Assembly (NCBI GenBank): GCA_017472015.1
Contig: JAFURC010000016.1
Location: forward strand, 1-64,000
DNA: 64,000 nt
Source of the DNA: Bacilli bacterium
GTDB taxonomy: Bacteria; Bacillota_I; Bacilli_A; RF39; UBA660
Reading direction: 5' to 3'
Positions 35,415 through 44,276 of this stretch are shown here, in pieces; within the stretch, counting starts at the first letter, position 1, and the number at the start of each line of letters is the position of its first letter. A program made the position numbers and the translations under genes. Below the pieces are notes generated by a model. It saw nothing but the letters and a program-made list of their open reading frames with translations. It was not told the origin of the DNA and did not search any database.

Positions 35415-35684
35415 TTAACACTTCCTTTTAGTAAAATTAAAAGAAGACTTAATATCCTGAATTAAAAAATTAATATTACTCTCACATTTTAAGTATTCTA
35501 AATAATCTGGATTACTTAATAATTTCTTTTTATTATTACTAGTTTTATATAACCTATAATTATCTAAATTATCTTTTAAAATATTATCTTCTAATAATTT
35601 TTTCTTTAGTTTTTTTATTTTTTTAATATCTTCATTTTGATCAAGTAAATCAAATAATTCATTTAATAAATCATTGTATTTCAT
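35415..35684 (-). CDS. ylbF: YlbF/YmcA-family protein
   Basis: 89 residues, all-helical. The pattern (LFDLLDQNEDIKKIKKLKKK, then YRLYKTSNNKKKLLSN, then YLEYLKCESNINFLI) matches YlbF-type proteins, which in B. subtilis form a complex with YmcA and YaaT that modulates RNase Y and affects biofilm, competence and sporulation. I use the ATG at 35684, with GTGAT five bases upstream, rather than the longer frame to 35708. Location next to ylbD, ylbE and rsmD supports the call. Confidence 0.75.
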   Translation of the reverse strand: MKYNDLLNELFDLLDQNEDIKKIKKLKKKLLEDNILKDNLDNYRLYKTSNNKKKLLSNPDYLEYLKCESNINFLIQDIKSSFNFTKRKC

Positions 35685-35710
35685 AATATCACAAGAATAT
35701 TTTAACAAAT

Positions 35711-35932
35711 TTAATTTAAAATATCAATAAAAGTATTTAACATATCTAATTTATCTTTAAATTTATCTATTTTATCAGGAATTGTTAATTTATATTTTTC
35801 TTTCATTAATTTTTCCAGTTGAAATATAAAATTAGGATCACGATTTAAGTATTTATAATATTTAGGATTTTCATGTAAAAATTTTATTAAATTAGGATTT
35901 CTTTGTAAATAAAATTGGGTTTCAATACTCAT
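35711..35932 (-). CDS. ylbE: YlbE-like protein
   Basis: 73 residues from the ATG at 35932, with TGAGGATTAAT upstream. The repeated pattern QFYLQRNPNLIKFLHENPKYY and YLNRDPNFIFQLE is the YlbE-like (PF14003-type) signature. Function unknown. The start overlaps the ylbD stop region, indicating coupling. Confidence 0.75.
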   Translation of the reverse strand: MSIETQFYLQRNPNLIKFLHENPKYYKYLNRDPNFIFQLEKLMKEKYKLTIPDKIDKFKDKLDMLNTFIDILN

Positions 35933-35933
35933 A

Positions 35934-36317
35934 TTAATCCTCAAAGTATTTATAAGTTGGACGTGGTTCATATGTATCTGTTAAATTAGAAGTTTTATCG
36001 GGAATAATTCCTTTAAAGGCTTCAATTGCTTTATCTAAACTATTTAATCCTTTTTGAACTGTGTTTAAATCTATTCCTTTGACCATATTTAAAATATCTT
36101 TAATATTGTTTCCAAAATTTAGGGGATTAGTTTGTTGATTTGATGTATTATTACTATTTCTTGTATCATTAGTTTGATATTTATTCCAAACTTCATTTGA
36201 TTCACCATATAAATCATATAATTCATATAATTTTTGCCAATTAGTATTTCCAGATTCTACTTGCTTAATTAAATGAGGATTCTTTTTTACAAACTCTTTA
36301 AATTCTATTTTAGACAT
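35934..36317 (-). CDS. ylbD: YlbD-like putative spore coat protein
   Basis: 127 residues. The N-terminus (FKEFVKKNPHLIKQV, then NWQKLYELYDLYGE) matches the YlbD family, annotated as a coat protein in B. subtilis. A polar Asn/Gln linker follows, then a helix with INDPN-like FGNNIKDILNMVKGID. It has TAGGTGG as ribosome binding site and a possible TATAAT upstream. Head of the ylbD-ylbE-ylbF-rsmD cluster. Confidence 0.75.
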   Translation of the reverse strand: MSKIEFKEFVKKNPHLIKQVESGNTNWQKLYELYDLYGESNEVWNKYQTNDTRNSNNTSNQQTNPLNFGNNIKDILNMVKGIDLNTVQKGLNSLDKAIEAFKGIIPDKTSNLTDTYEPRPTYKYFED

Positions 36318-36349
36318 AATACCACCTAATAAATTATATGATTAAATAA

Positions 36350-36375
36350 TAGAAAAAGACACTAAAGAGTGCCTT
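36350..36375 (-). terminator. Terminator of the HAM1-NUDIX gene
   Basis: AAGGCACT-CTTT-AGTGTCTT (36375-36356) on the minus strand, 8 bp with one G-U, followed by TTTTC. Confidence 0.8.
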
Positions 36376-36390
36376 AACATGTTTTTTAAA

Positions 36391-37332
36391 TTACTTTATT
36401 TTGGAGTATGCCATTTTAATCATTTTAATTCCTTCACCATACATATTAATTGAATCAATGTCATTAATATCAATTAATTTGATTTCATAGAAGTTATCAG
36501 GATTATTTTTTTCTTTTTCTTCTCCTCCTAAAATAGGAGTTCCACCTAGATAATTAGTTAAGAAATAATAACAGACACCTGACTCGTATTCTTCAAATCC
36601 AAGATATGTGTTAATCTCTACATTTAAAGACGTTTCTTCAAGTAGTTCTCTTATACAAGCATTTTCTAAAGTTTCATCTTCAACTCCTCCACCTGGAATT
36701 GCATAGTAATCAAGATAAGTATCGTTTTCTTTTCGAATTCTATGAAGTAGTAAAACTTTATTATCAATGAATGTAATTCCTCTTGCAGTTTTTCTTTTTT
36801 TTAGAAATTTAAGTAACTCATGATAAGTATTGTTTTCATATATTTTATCAATTTTCTCATAGCCATAGTAAGCAATTGGATGGGTATCTCCTTCTCTTAT
36901 AAAGATTTTATCATATGGATAAAAGTCTCCGGGATATGAAGTATTACTAATTGTTCCCATTGTTTTACTTTGAAATACTTGATAACCGTATTTATCTATG
37001 TAGACTAAGATATCTAAATAATAGGCTATTCGATTATTTTCATTTTCTAAAAGTTTTAAGATTCCTTTATCACCAAGGATCTTTTCAACATAACTAGCAT
37101 ATGATCCTGGAAAATCATTTAAAGCAGGAATTATTAAAGATGAATCGTTGATTATTAAAGGTTTTTCTATGCTTTTGTAAGCATCAATTGCTTTTTGAAT
37201 AGCAACTTCTAAGGGATTTCCTTGAATTTCTTGAAGTTCAATTTCTTGATTTTTAATTAGAATTTCGTTTTCTAATATTTTTTTGGCTGCATTTATTTTT
37301 TTTTGATTTTTAGTTATGAATAAAAGTTCCAT
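36391..37332 (-). CDS. HAM1-type NTP pyrophosphatase fused to a NUDIX hydrolase
   Basis: 313 residues in two domains. The N-terminal half (about 1-180) resembles RdgB/HAM1 (ITKNQKKINAAKKIL, IINDSSLIIPAL, PGSYASYVEKILG), which hydrolyses non-canonical purine NTPs. The C-terminal half (about 183-313) is a NUDIX domain with box GGGVEDETLENACIRELLEETS; the last Gly is Ser. Both suggest nucleotide-pool sanitation. The domains are in one uninterrupted frame with a short linker (FLKKRKTARGITF). The stop is followed by its own terminator. The ATG overlaps the proS stop, so the fusion is read from the T-box-controlled transcript. Confidence 0.85.
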   Translation of the reverse strand: MELLFITKNQKKINAAKKILENEILIKNQEIELQEIQGNPLEVAIQKAIDAYKSIEKPLIINDSSLIIPALNDFPGSYASYVEKILGDKGILKLLENENNRIAYYLDILVYIDKYGYQVFQSKTMGTISNTSYPGDFYPYDKIFIREGDTHPIAYYGYEKIDKIYENNTYHELLKFLKKRKTARGITFIDNKVLLLHRIRKENDTYLDYYAIPGGGVEDETLENACIRELLEETSLNVEINTYLGFEEYESGVCYYFLTNYLGGTPILGGEEKEKNNPDNFYEIKLIDINDIDSINMYGEGIKMIKMAYSKIK

Positions 37333-38756
37333 TAGTATTGAATACCCCAGACTACATGATCAGTTGCTTCTTTTTCACATACAACACATTTACCAGTTAT
37401 TAGTTTTTCGTCTTTTAAAATACAACGGGATTTAATACCATTTATTTCTTTCATTTTCATTTCACATTCCGAAGAACCACACCAATCGGCATGAATAAAT
37501 CCTGGTTGATTTGCCATAATTTCTTTTACTTCATCTAAATTTTTAGCAGTAAATGTTAAATTATTTCTTCTTTCAAGGGCTTTGTTATACATATCTTTTT
37601 GAATAGTATCTAAAAGTTCTTTAGTATAACTTACAACTTGAATATCTTTAGAAACACTTATTTTAAGACCTGTATCACGTCTTGCAAAAGTTATTACTCC
37701 GTTATTTAAATCTCTTTCACCAATTTCTATTCGAACAGGAATTCCATTTACTTCAGCTTCAGCAAACTTAAATCCTGGAGATTTATCAGTATTATCTATG
37801 TAACTTGTAATATTATTTTCTTGTAATTCTTTGTTGATTTTTTCACTTAAAGTTTTAACTTCTTCTGATTCACCAATTGGAATAATCACAACTTGACGTG
37901 GAGCAATTTTTGGAGGTAATACAAGTCCATTATCATCACTATGAACCATAATTAAAGCCCCAATCATTCTAGTTGTTGTCCCCCAAGAAGTTTGATAAAC
38001 ATATTCTTCTTTATTTTCTTTATTTTGAAATTTTATATCATAAGCCTTGGAAAATTTTTGTCCAAAATAATGACTAGTCCCGGCTTGTAAACTTACTCCG
38101 TTATACATTAAGGCTTCATTTGTTAAAGTATACTCAGCTCCGGCAAATTTTTCTTTTTCAGTTTTTAGCCCGGTTATACTTGGAATTGCTAAAATTTCAT
38201 GATGAAACCATTTATATACATCCATCATTTGCTTTGTTTCAAGTTCAGCTTCTTCTTTGGTTGCATGAATAGTATGTCCTTCTTGCCATAAGAACTCTCT
38301 GCTTCTTAAAAATGGACGTGTTTCTTTTTCCCATCTTAGGACATTACACCATTGATTATATAACATTGGTAAATCTTTATATGACTTAACATGCGTTGCA
38401 TAGTAATCACTAAACATAGTTTCACTTGTTGGTCGAATACATAATCTTTCTTCTAATTCTTTTTTACCACCCATCGTAACCCAAGCAACTTCTGGGGCAA
38501 ATCCTTCAACTAACTCTCCTTCTTTTTTCATTAAGTTTTCTGGAATTAGTAAAGGCATTTGAACATTAACATGTCCAAGTTCTTTAAATTTTTTATCAAG
38601 TATTTCTTGCATTTTTTCCCAAATAGCATATCCATTGGGTTCTATTGCAATGCACCCTTTTACATTAGTGTAACTTGCTAATTTAGCAGCCATAACAACA
38701 TCGGTATACCATTTAGCAAAATCTAAATCTCTACTTGTAATTTTTTTATTAGCCAT
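37332..38756 (-). CDS. proS: Prolyl-tRNA synthetase, archaeal/eukaryal-type short form
   Basis: Charges tRNA-Pro. Class II motif 2 (CNVLRWEKETRPFLRSREFLWQEGHT), the motif 3 region (TSWGTTTRMIGALIMVHSD) and the anticodon-binding domain (VVIIPIGES) are present. The C-terminal zinc-like domain has CGSSECEMKM and CVVCEKEATDHVVWG. At 474 residues it lacks the bacterial editing insertion. A T-box leader precedes it. Confidence 0.97.
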   Translation of the reverse strand: MANKKITSRDLDFAKWYTDVVMAAKLASYTNVKGCIAIEPNGYAIWEKMQEILDKKFKELGHVNVQMPLLIPENLMKKEGELVEGFAPEVAWVTMGGKKELEERLCIRPTSETMFSDYYATHVKSYKDLPMLYNQWCNVLRWEKETRPFLRSREFLWQEGHTIHATKEEAELETKQMMDVYKWFHHEILAIPSITGLKTEKEKFAGAEYTLTNEALMYNGVSLQAGTSHYFGQKFSKAYDIKFQNKENKEEYVYQTSWGTTTRMIGALIMVHSDDNGLVLPPKIAPRQVVIIPIGESEEVKTLSEKINKELQENNITSYIDNTDKSPGFKFAEAEVNGIPVRIEIGERDLNNGVITFARRDTGLKISVSKDIQVVSYTKELLDTIQKDMYNKALERRNNLTFTAKNLDEVKEIMANQPGFIHADWCGSSECEMKMKEINGIKSRCILKDEKLITGKCVVCEKEATDHVVWGIQY

Positions 38757-38785
38757 AATAAACCTCTTTTCTTTATTTTTTTATA

Positions 38786-38980
38786 TAAAAAAGAATGATA
38801 CCTAAGGAGTCTAAGTGACGGTACCATCCTTTCTTTTTCTTAATTTGATAACGAGTTTCCCCGAAATATATTTCTATATTCTCTTTAAGGGCAGGAATTA
38901 TAAAGAGTTAACACTTGTTTTCACTATACCAAGCTCACTTTGATAACCAATTTTATAATATTCCCCATCACAAGATTTAT
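38786..38980 (-). promoter_or_regulatory. T-box riboswitch leader of proS
   Basis: On the minus strand the leader contains a stem-I-like segment (GTGAGCTTGGTATAGTGAAA, similar to the AGAGAG...GGTGAAA core). A candidate proline specifier lies in AATTCCTGCCC (CCT or CCC; I cannot decide which). The T-box GGATGGTACCGTC (38829-38817) follows. The terminator pairs AAAGGATGGTACC (38832-38820) with GGTATCATTCTTT (38802-38790) over 13 positions, then T. Uncharged tRNA-Pro would favour the antiterminator and proS expression. It fills the gap 38757-39090 together with the promoter. Confidence 0.85.
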
Positions 38981-38986
38981 AGTTAA

Positions 38987-39015
38987 ATACTATCAAACTT
39001 TTCTTATTTTTTCAA
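38987..39015 (-). promoter_or_regulatory. Promoter of the proS T-box transcript
   Basis: TTGAAA (39010-39015), 17-bp spacer, TAGTAT (38987-38992) on the minus strand, giving a leader of about 224 nt. Confidence 0.7.
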
Positions 39016-39090
39016 GATTTTTTTGAATTTTCTTAAGAATTTCTATTTTTTTCTATTTATTATATGCAATTTAATTTTATTAGAAATACT

Positions 39091-40497
39091 TTAATCAACT
39101 TTAATATCATATTTACTTGGTCCTGTTATTACATTTCCTGATAAATCAAATCGTGAACCATGACACGGACAATCCCAAGTTTTTTCTATTTCATTAAAAA
39201 GTAAATTACATTTTAAATGGGGACATTTTCTTTTAACTAGATAACAAGAGCCATCCTTGTCGACATACATGGCATGATCTTTACTATAAAAAATTAACTT
39301 ATTTTTTGTAATTATTCCTTTAATAAAACCATTGATATTTTCATATATATTATAAGTTGAATTACCAATTTTTTTCAAATTAATTCTTTTTCTTGGTCTA
39401 AATAACTCCGCATATTTTATATATTTTTTTTGTTTTAATATCATTGAAGCAATCATTTTTGATGCAACATGACTTGATAATATTCCCCAAGTATTGTAAC
39501 CAGTTAAGATATACATATTTTTAAATACTTCTCCAACAATTGGTAAATAATCATTGGTAATTAAATCTAAATTACTCCAGATATTTTCATATTTATTTAT
39601 TAATTTATTGGATGTCATTTTTTCAAAACATTTAGTATCATTTACATGATTAGCAATCATTCTACTAGGATTTAAATAAAGTAATTTGTCTTTATAGAAT
39701 CTAAGTGAATAAATTTCTTTATCTATATTGATAGCATTGAAACTTTTATCTTCTAAATTAGTTTTACCATAACCCATGTAGGATTTTTCAAGTCTTACTT
39801 TAATTGGAAAAAATAAGGGTTTTAAAAAATAAGGATAATTAGTTGCAAATACCAGTTTTTTCGCTTTAATTATATATTTATCGGTTTTAACTATATAAAT
39901 TTTATCTTTTATAACTTCTAAAACATTAGTGTGCTCATAAAAATCAATATTAGTTGACAAATCAATTATTTTATTTAAATATTTAATAGGATTTATTGTA
40001 TAAAAATCACTTTTTATAGCTAATTTAGAATCAATTCCTGGTATTTCTAAAATACTTTCTTCGTATTTTATTTTATTTTGATCTAAATATTCTTCAATTT
40101 TTTTTAGTTTTTTAATATTACTTTGTTTAGTTGTAAATAAATAACTTGGACTATTTAAAAAATCACATTCAATATTACTATTTTTAATATTATTTTTTAA
40201 TATTTTTAATCCATCTATTTGACTTTTTAAATATAAATCTAGTTCATTTTCTTTTATTTTCGTTAAAATATCTTGAAGAGGTGTTACTTTAGCTGTCATT
40301 TTGGAAGTTATTCCACTTAAAAGAGTATTTCTCTCAACTAAAGCTACCTTTAAATTAGTATTATTTAAATTATAAGCTGTTAATACCCCGGATATTCCTC
40401 CTCCTATTATTAAGACATCATATTCAAGATCTTTATCTAACACTTTTTGTTTTTCTTTTAAATATTTATTCCATATACTTTTATTTTCCATATTCAT
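39091..40497 (-). CDS. FAD-dependent oxidoreductase with C-terminal Rieske domain
   Basis: 468 residues. The N-terminal DAO-type FAD fold has YDVLIIGGGISGVLTAYNL and LVERNTLLSGITSKMTAKVT. The C-terminal 100 residues are a Rieske 2Fe-2S domain with CPHLKCNL and CPCHGSRFDLSG (C-x-H ... C-x2-H). The layout matches B. subtilis YhfW-type proteins, whose substrate is not established to my knowledge. It follows the kinase gene 72 bp downstream. Confidence 0.9.
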   Translation of the reverse strand: MNMENKSIWNKYLKEKQKVLDKDLEYDVLIIGGGISGVLTAYNLNNTNLKVALVERNTLLSGITSKMTAKVTPLQDILTKIKENELDLYLKSQIDGLKILKNNIKNSNIECDFLNSPSYLFTTKQSNIKKLKKIEEYLDQNKIKYEESILEIPGIDSKLAIKSDFYTINPIKYLNKIIDLSTNIDFYEHTNVLEVIKDKIYIVKTDKYIIKAKKLVFATNYPYFLKPLFFPIKVRLEKSYMGYGKTNLEDKSFNAINIDKEIYSLRFYKDKLLYLNPSRMIANHVNDTKCFEKMTSNKLINKYENIWSNLDLITNDYLPIVGEVFKNMYILTGYNTWGILSSHVASKMIASMILKQKKYIKYAELFRPRKRINLKKIGNSTYNIYENINGFIKGIITKNKLIFYSKDHAMYVDKDGSCYLVKRKCPHLKCNLLFNEIEKTWDCPCHGSRFDLSGNVITGPSKYDIKVD

Positions 40498-40569
40498 CTC
40501 TATTATTATGAAAAATTTAAAATATATTATACCTAAATAAAAGATTAAAAAAACGATATTTAAATAGAA

Positions 40570-41541
40570 CTATATATCAATTTTATTTTTTGAATTTAAA
40601 TTTACTCTTAAGATTACTATGAAATACTCATCATCTACTTCATAATTAGATTTTAAAAATAAATTTGCTTTAACGTTTTTTTCAACATCATATAATCCAA
40701 ATCCATGACCATTTCCTTTAGTAGTATAACCATTTTTTGTAATTGAGGATAAATTTATTTTATTTTGATATGTATTAGCAATTGTAAATACTAAATTTTC
40801 ATTTTCTTCATATAATATAAAATTTAATTCTTTTTCTTTGGATTCAGAACTGGCATAATTGGCATTATCAAAATATTCTCCTAATATTTCTAATAAAATT
40901 CCTATTTCCTGCGTATTAAGAATATCATTTTTAATGTTTTTTACATTTTTACTAACGTTTACAGAGATTTTTAAATTTAATTCTTCAGCTTTTGATAATT
41001 TATAATAAATTAAATACCTAATACTATCTATTTTTATATAATTAATTTTGGAAAACCAACTATATTTTTTGGTTTTAAAATTATCTAGTAAATCATCTAT
41101 ATAATTATTAGCATCACCGAGATTAGAATTCATACAACCTTTTATAGTTATTAAATTATTTTTATATTTATGAATTGTTGATGAATATTTTTCAATTAAA
41201 TCTGCTGATGTTTTTAAATATTCTTCTAATAATTTATATTTATTTATTATTTCTCTATTTTTTAAATATTGTCTTATTAAAACAAAAATTAAAAAGAAAG
41301 AACCAACTACGATTATTGTATTTAAAATAAGTGTTTGGGTTATTTTTAAATTATTTTTATATAAATTATAAATTGCTACAATTATTACAAATAATATATA
41401 TATAATTAGAAATATTATGTTAAATTTTTTTAAATTAATTTTAGTTTTTTTTAGTATTATTTTTCCTAATATTAAATTACTTAACCAACATATAAACGCC
41501 CCTAGAAAAATTATTAATATTATTTTCTTATCAACATTCAT
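40570..41541 (-). CDS. GHKL-type sensor histidine kinase (orphan)
   Basis: 323 residues. Two to three N-terminal membrane helices (about 5-30, 40-62, 70-92), then a dimerisation helix with the likely phospho-acceptor in STIHKYKNNLITIKG (about His124), comparable to HDYKNNL of AgrC-type kinases. The ATPase has an N box (LGEYFDNANYAS) and G box (KGNGHGFGLYDVEKNV). No response regulator is encoded nearby. AAGGAGAAAG precedes the ATG. It is the last gene of the rluB-membrane protein-74-residue protein-kinase operon. Confidence 0.85.
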   Translation of the reverse strand: MNVDKKIILIIFLGAFICWLSNLILGKIILKKTKINLKKFNIIFLIIYILFVIIVAIYNLYKNNLKITQTLILNTIIVVGSFFLIFVLIRQYLKNREIINKYKLLEEYLKTSADLIEKYSSTIHKYKNNLITIKGCMNSNLGDANNYIDDLLDNFKTKKYSWFSKINYIKIDSIRYLIYYKLSKAEELNLKISVNVSKNVKNIKNDILNTQEIGILLEILGEYFDNANYASSESKEKELNFILYEENENLVFTIANTYQNKINLSSITKNGYTTKGNGHGFGLYDVEKNVKANLFLKSNYEVDDEYFIVILRVNLNSKNKIDI

Positions 41542-41571
41542 ACTTTCTCCTTGTGAATAATATTATAATAA

Positions 41572-41796
41572 TTATTTATTAGTATTAAAATAATAGTTAT
41601 ATTCTGATAATTTAATTAATAAATCTTCTAAATCTGAATCAACATAATTATTATTAATAATATCTTCAATTATAAATAATAATTCACGAATATTACTATA
41701 ACTTAAATAATCTATTTCGTATTTATCTAAAATTTTAATATCATTTTTCGATAAATATATTCCATTTTCCTGTTTTTCTAAAAAATCATTTGTCAT
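41572..41796 (-). CDS. Small hypothetical protein, 74 residues
   Basis: A small acidic helical protein (NDIKILDKYEIDYLSYSNI, then ELLFIIEDIINN, then DLEDLLIKLSEYNYYFN) that I do not recognise. It overlaps the upstream membrane-protein gene by 11 bp and precedes the kinase by 30 bp, indicating co-expression and perhaps partnership with one of them. Confidence 0.7.
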   Translation of the reverse strand: MTNDFLEKQENGIYLSKNDIKILDKYEIDYLSYSNIRELLFIIEDIINNNYVDSDLEDLLIKLSEYNYYFNTNK

Positions 41797-42661
41797 TATT
41801 ACTCCTATTGATAATTTTATTAATTATTATGTTTAAAACGATAAAAATACTTAAAAAAAGACCAATGTTATTAAATAAATTACCGATAATTAAACCGATT
41901 ATTATACTAATTAAACTACTAATGATAAAACTATTTTCTTGTTTTTCATCTTTTTTATATTTAATAAATTCTTCAGTTTTCTTTAAGAAATTATTTTTAT
42001 AAACTTTTAAATTAGAAAATGATTTTGATAAGTGTTTATGAATAAGCGATTTTTCTTTTAGAATATTTCTTATTTTTTGACTTATCTCTTCTGTATTATC
42101 AGTATTTGGTTTAAATAAATTTGTAAATGTTTTTTCTTTAAAATCAATAACAGTCTTTCGAATATCAAACATAATTGAATTGGTTATTAAAATGTCTGTT
42201 GTTGTAATTATAAAAATCATAAATGTAATAATGTGAATGGTTAAATGATTAATACTTGTTATAATATTTAAAAAGAAAGGATTTAAATAACAAACGATAA
42301 ACATTCCAAGAAAACCAAAACAAACCGAATTAAATAGACAAATTCTTCCCTTTAGATTAAAGAAACGATTTGAATAATCCCACCATCTTACTTTATAAAT
42401 TTGTTCCATTAAATAACTTGTTATGTATTCGACTAAACTGCATATTAAAATTGCAAGAATAAAAACTACCAAAGGATCGTTTTGATAATTTTTAAGCAAA
42501 AGAAGAAGAAGGGCTCCGGTTCCATAAATTGGACAATAAGGACCTAAATAGAAACCTCGATTGATAAATTTTTGACTTTGGATAGAAACTAGAGAGGTTT
42601 CCATTACCCATCCTAAACATGAATATAACCAAAATAGTATATATATTACTTCTAAATTCAT
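41786..42661 (-). CDS. PF06541-type polytopic membrane protein (putative ABC-transporter permease)
   Basis: 291 residues. The conserved N-terminal block (YILFWLYSCLGWVMETS, FINRGFYLGPYCPIYG, VRWWDYSNRFFNLKGRICL) is diagnostic for the CmpB-like family; the transporter label is a database convention, and function is unproven. About five membrane helices, a charged cytoplasmic region (about 180-240) and two C-terminal helices follow. It starts 1 bp after rluB. Confidence 0.85.
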   Translation of the reverse strand: MNLEVIYILFWLYSCLGWVMETSLVSIQSQKFINRGFYLGPYCPIYGTGALLLLLLKNYQNDPLVVFILAILICSLVEYITSYLMEQIYKVRWWDYSNRFFNLKGRICLFNSVCFGFLGMFIVCYLNPFFLNIITSINHLTIHIITFMIFIITTTDILITNSIMFDIRKTVIDFKEKTFTNLFKPNTDNTEEISQKIRNILKEKSLIHKHLSKSFSNLKVYKNNFLKKTEEFIKYKKDEKQENSFIISSLISIIIGLIIGNLFNNIGLFLSIFIVLNIIINKIINRSNNDK

Positions 42662-42662
42662 A

Positions 42663-43385
42663 TTAATTACTTCCTAAATTATATAGTTTTTTGACTTCTT
42701 TTGGAGTAAGCATTCGATATTCTCCTGATTTTAAAGTTTTAACATCAAGGAAGGCGAAGCGAATACGAGTTAGCTTGATAACATCATAACCAATTGCTTC
42801 AAACATTTTTTTAACCTGATGATTACGACCTTCATGAATAACTAATTCAACTAAACTAGTATTGTTTTTTTTATCATAACTTTTTAGTTTAACTCTTGCT
42901 TTACTAGTTTTTTTATTATCAACAACGACTCCATTTTTAAGTTTAAAAATATCACTTCCGGTAATTATTCCTTTAATTTTTGCAAGATAAACTTTTTCTA
43001 CTTCCCTACTTGGATGAATTAATAAATTAGTCAAATCTCCATCATTTGTAAGTAATATTGCTCCCGTTGTATCATAATCAAGACGACCTACTGGATATAT
43101 TCTTTTATCAGTTTCAATTAAAGACACAACTGTTTTTCTTCCAAGTTCATCACTGGTTGTTGAAACTACTCCTCGAGGTTTATTTAGTAAATAATAAACT
43201 TTATCATTACTCTTAGTCTTATCGAGAACTATTCCATTTATTTTTATAATATCACTTGGTTTAACTTTATCACCAAGATTTGCTTTTTGATTATTAATTA
43301 AGACTTTACCATCAAGAATTAATTTTTCAGCTTCTCTTCTCGATGCATATCCTAAATTACTTATAACTTTTTGAACTCTTTCCAT
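42663..43385 (-). CDS. rluB: rRNA pseudouridine synthase (RsuA/RluB family)
   Basis: 240 residues. The N-terminal S4 domain (ERVQKVISNLGYASRREAEKL) and the catalytic Asp in VGRLDYDTTGAILLTNDG mark it as an RluB/RsuA-type enzyme, probably acting on U2605 of 23S rRNA. LVIHEGRNHQVKKMFEAIG is the family motif III. Promoter 43403-43431 sits just downstream of the sigG terminator. Confidence 0.93.
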   Translation of the reverse strand: MERVQKVISNLGYASRREAEKLILDGKVLINNQKANLGDKVKPSDIIKINGIVLDKTKSNDKVYYLLNKPRGVVSTTSDELGRKTVVSLIETDKRIYPVGRLDYDTTGAILLTNDGDLTNLLIHPSREVEKVYLAKIKGIITGSDIFKLKNGVVVDNKKTSKARVKLKSYDKKNNTSLVELVIHEGRNHQVKKMFEAIGYDVIKLTRIRFAFLDVKTLKSGEYRMLTPKEVKKLYNLGSN

Positions 43386-43402
43386 AAAAAACCACCAAGA
43401 TA

Positions 43403-43431
43403 ATTATATAAAATTTTTCGAAGGTTGTCTA
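43403..43431 (-). promoter_or_regulatory. Promoter of the rluB operon
   Basis: TAGACA (43426-43431), 17-bp spacer, TATAAT (43403-43408) on the minus strand. The -35 abuts the T tract of the sigG terminator. Confidence 0.75.
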
Positions 43432-43433
43432 TA

Positions 43434-43466
43434 ATAAAAAAATAAAAGAGATTCGTATTCCCTTTT
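43434..43466 (-). terminator. Terminator of sigG
   Basis: AAAAGGGA-ATACGAA-TCTCTTTT (43466-43444, one G-U) on the minus strand followed by ATTTTTTTAT. Confidence 0.8.
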
Positions 43467-43481
43467 AAATTACAGTAAATT

Positions 43482-44255
43482 TTATTTTAAAGTTTTTTTC
43501 AAAGTCTTAATAGCATTTTTTTCAAGACGAGAAACTTGGGCTTGACTAATACCTAGTTCACTAGCAATTTCCATTTGGGTTTTCCCAATTATATAACGTT
43601 TATCTAAAATATTTTTCTCCCGACTTGTTAAATCATTTATGGCTTTTTTTAAAGCCAGTTTGGTTTCAAGATCACTTGAATCACTTTTATCTTCAAGTTG
43701 TTCATATAAATAGATGGTATCACCTCCATCATTGTAGATCGGTTCAAATATACTAATAGGATCAGTCATTGCTTCAAGGCTTGTTAAAACATCTATTTCC
43801 GAAACTCCTAGTTCCTTGGCAATTACTTCATAACTGGGAACATATCCTAGGGTATTAGTTAATTCATCTCGTTTTTGAATTACTTTATAAGCTAAATCTT
43901 TAACACTTCTTGATACTCTTAGTAAATTACTATCACGTAAATATCTTCTAATTTCCCCACTTATCATAGGTATTGCATAGGTTGATAATTTAAGTCCTAA
44001 ACTAGTATCAAAATTATCAATGGCTTTTATTAGACCAATTACTCCTATTTGAAATAAATCATCTAAATTTTCACATCTCCCAACATATTTTTTTAAAATT
44101 GATAAAACTAACTTTAAATTACCATTTACAAGTCTTTCTTTAGCAAGATTATCTCCCTGCCTATATTTATTAAATAATTCATTTATTTCTTCACTTGTTA
44201 AAACAACTATTTCATTTGTATTAACTCCTGTTATTTCTACTTTATGTCGAGCCAA
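43482..44255 (-). CDS. sigG: RNA polymerase sporulation sigma factor SigG
   Basis: The late forespore sigma factor. The N-terminus ARHKVEITGVNT is the SigG signature (B. subtilis SRNKVEICGVDT), followed by region 2 (VNGNLKLVLSILKKYVGR, DDLFQIGVIGLIKAIDNFD), region 3 (SRSVKDLAYK) and region 4 (TQMEIASELGISQAQVSRLE). The start is TTG at 44255 (257 residues). AAAGGAG sits eight bases before it, whereas the upstream in-frame ATG at 44273 lies before this ribosome binding site and is not used. Confidence 0.95.
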   Translation of the reverse strand: MARHKVEITGVNTNEIVVLTSEEINELFNKYRQGDNLAKERLVNGNLKLVLSILKKYVGRCENLDDLFQIGVIGLIKAIDNFDTSLGLKLSTYAIPMISGEIRRYLRDSNLLRVSRSVKDLAYKVIQKRDELTNTLGYVPSYEVIAKELGVSEIDVLTSLEAMTDPISIFEPIYNDGGDTIYLYEQLEDKSDSSDLETKLALKKAINDLTSREKNILDKRYIIGKTQMEIASELGISQAQVSRLEKNAIKTLKKTLK

Positions 44256-44276
44256 ATTAAAATCTCCTTTCATATC

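Noticed and set aside
40570-42661. A complete agr-like quorum-sensing locus around the GHKL kinase
   Set aside because: No AgrB-like protease, AgrD-like precursor or response regulator is adjacent; the upstream membrane protein is PF06541-type, not AgrB.
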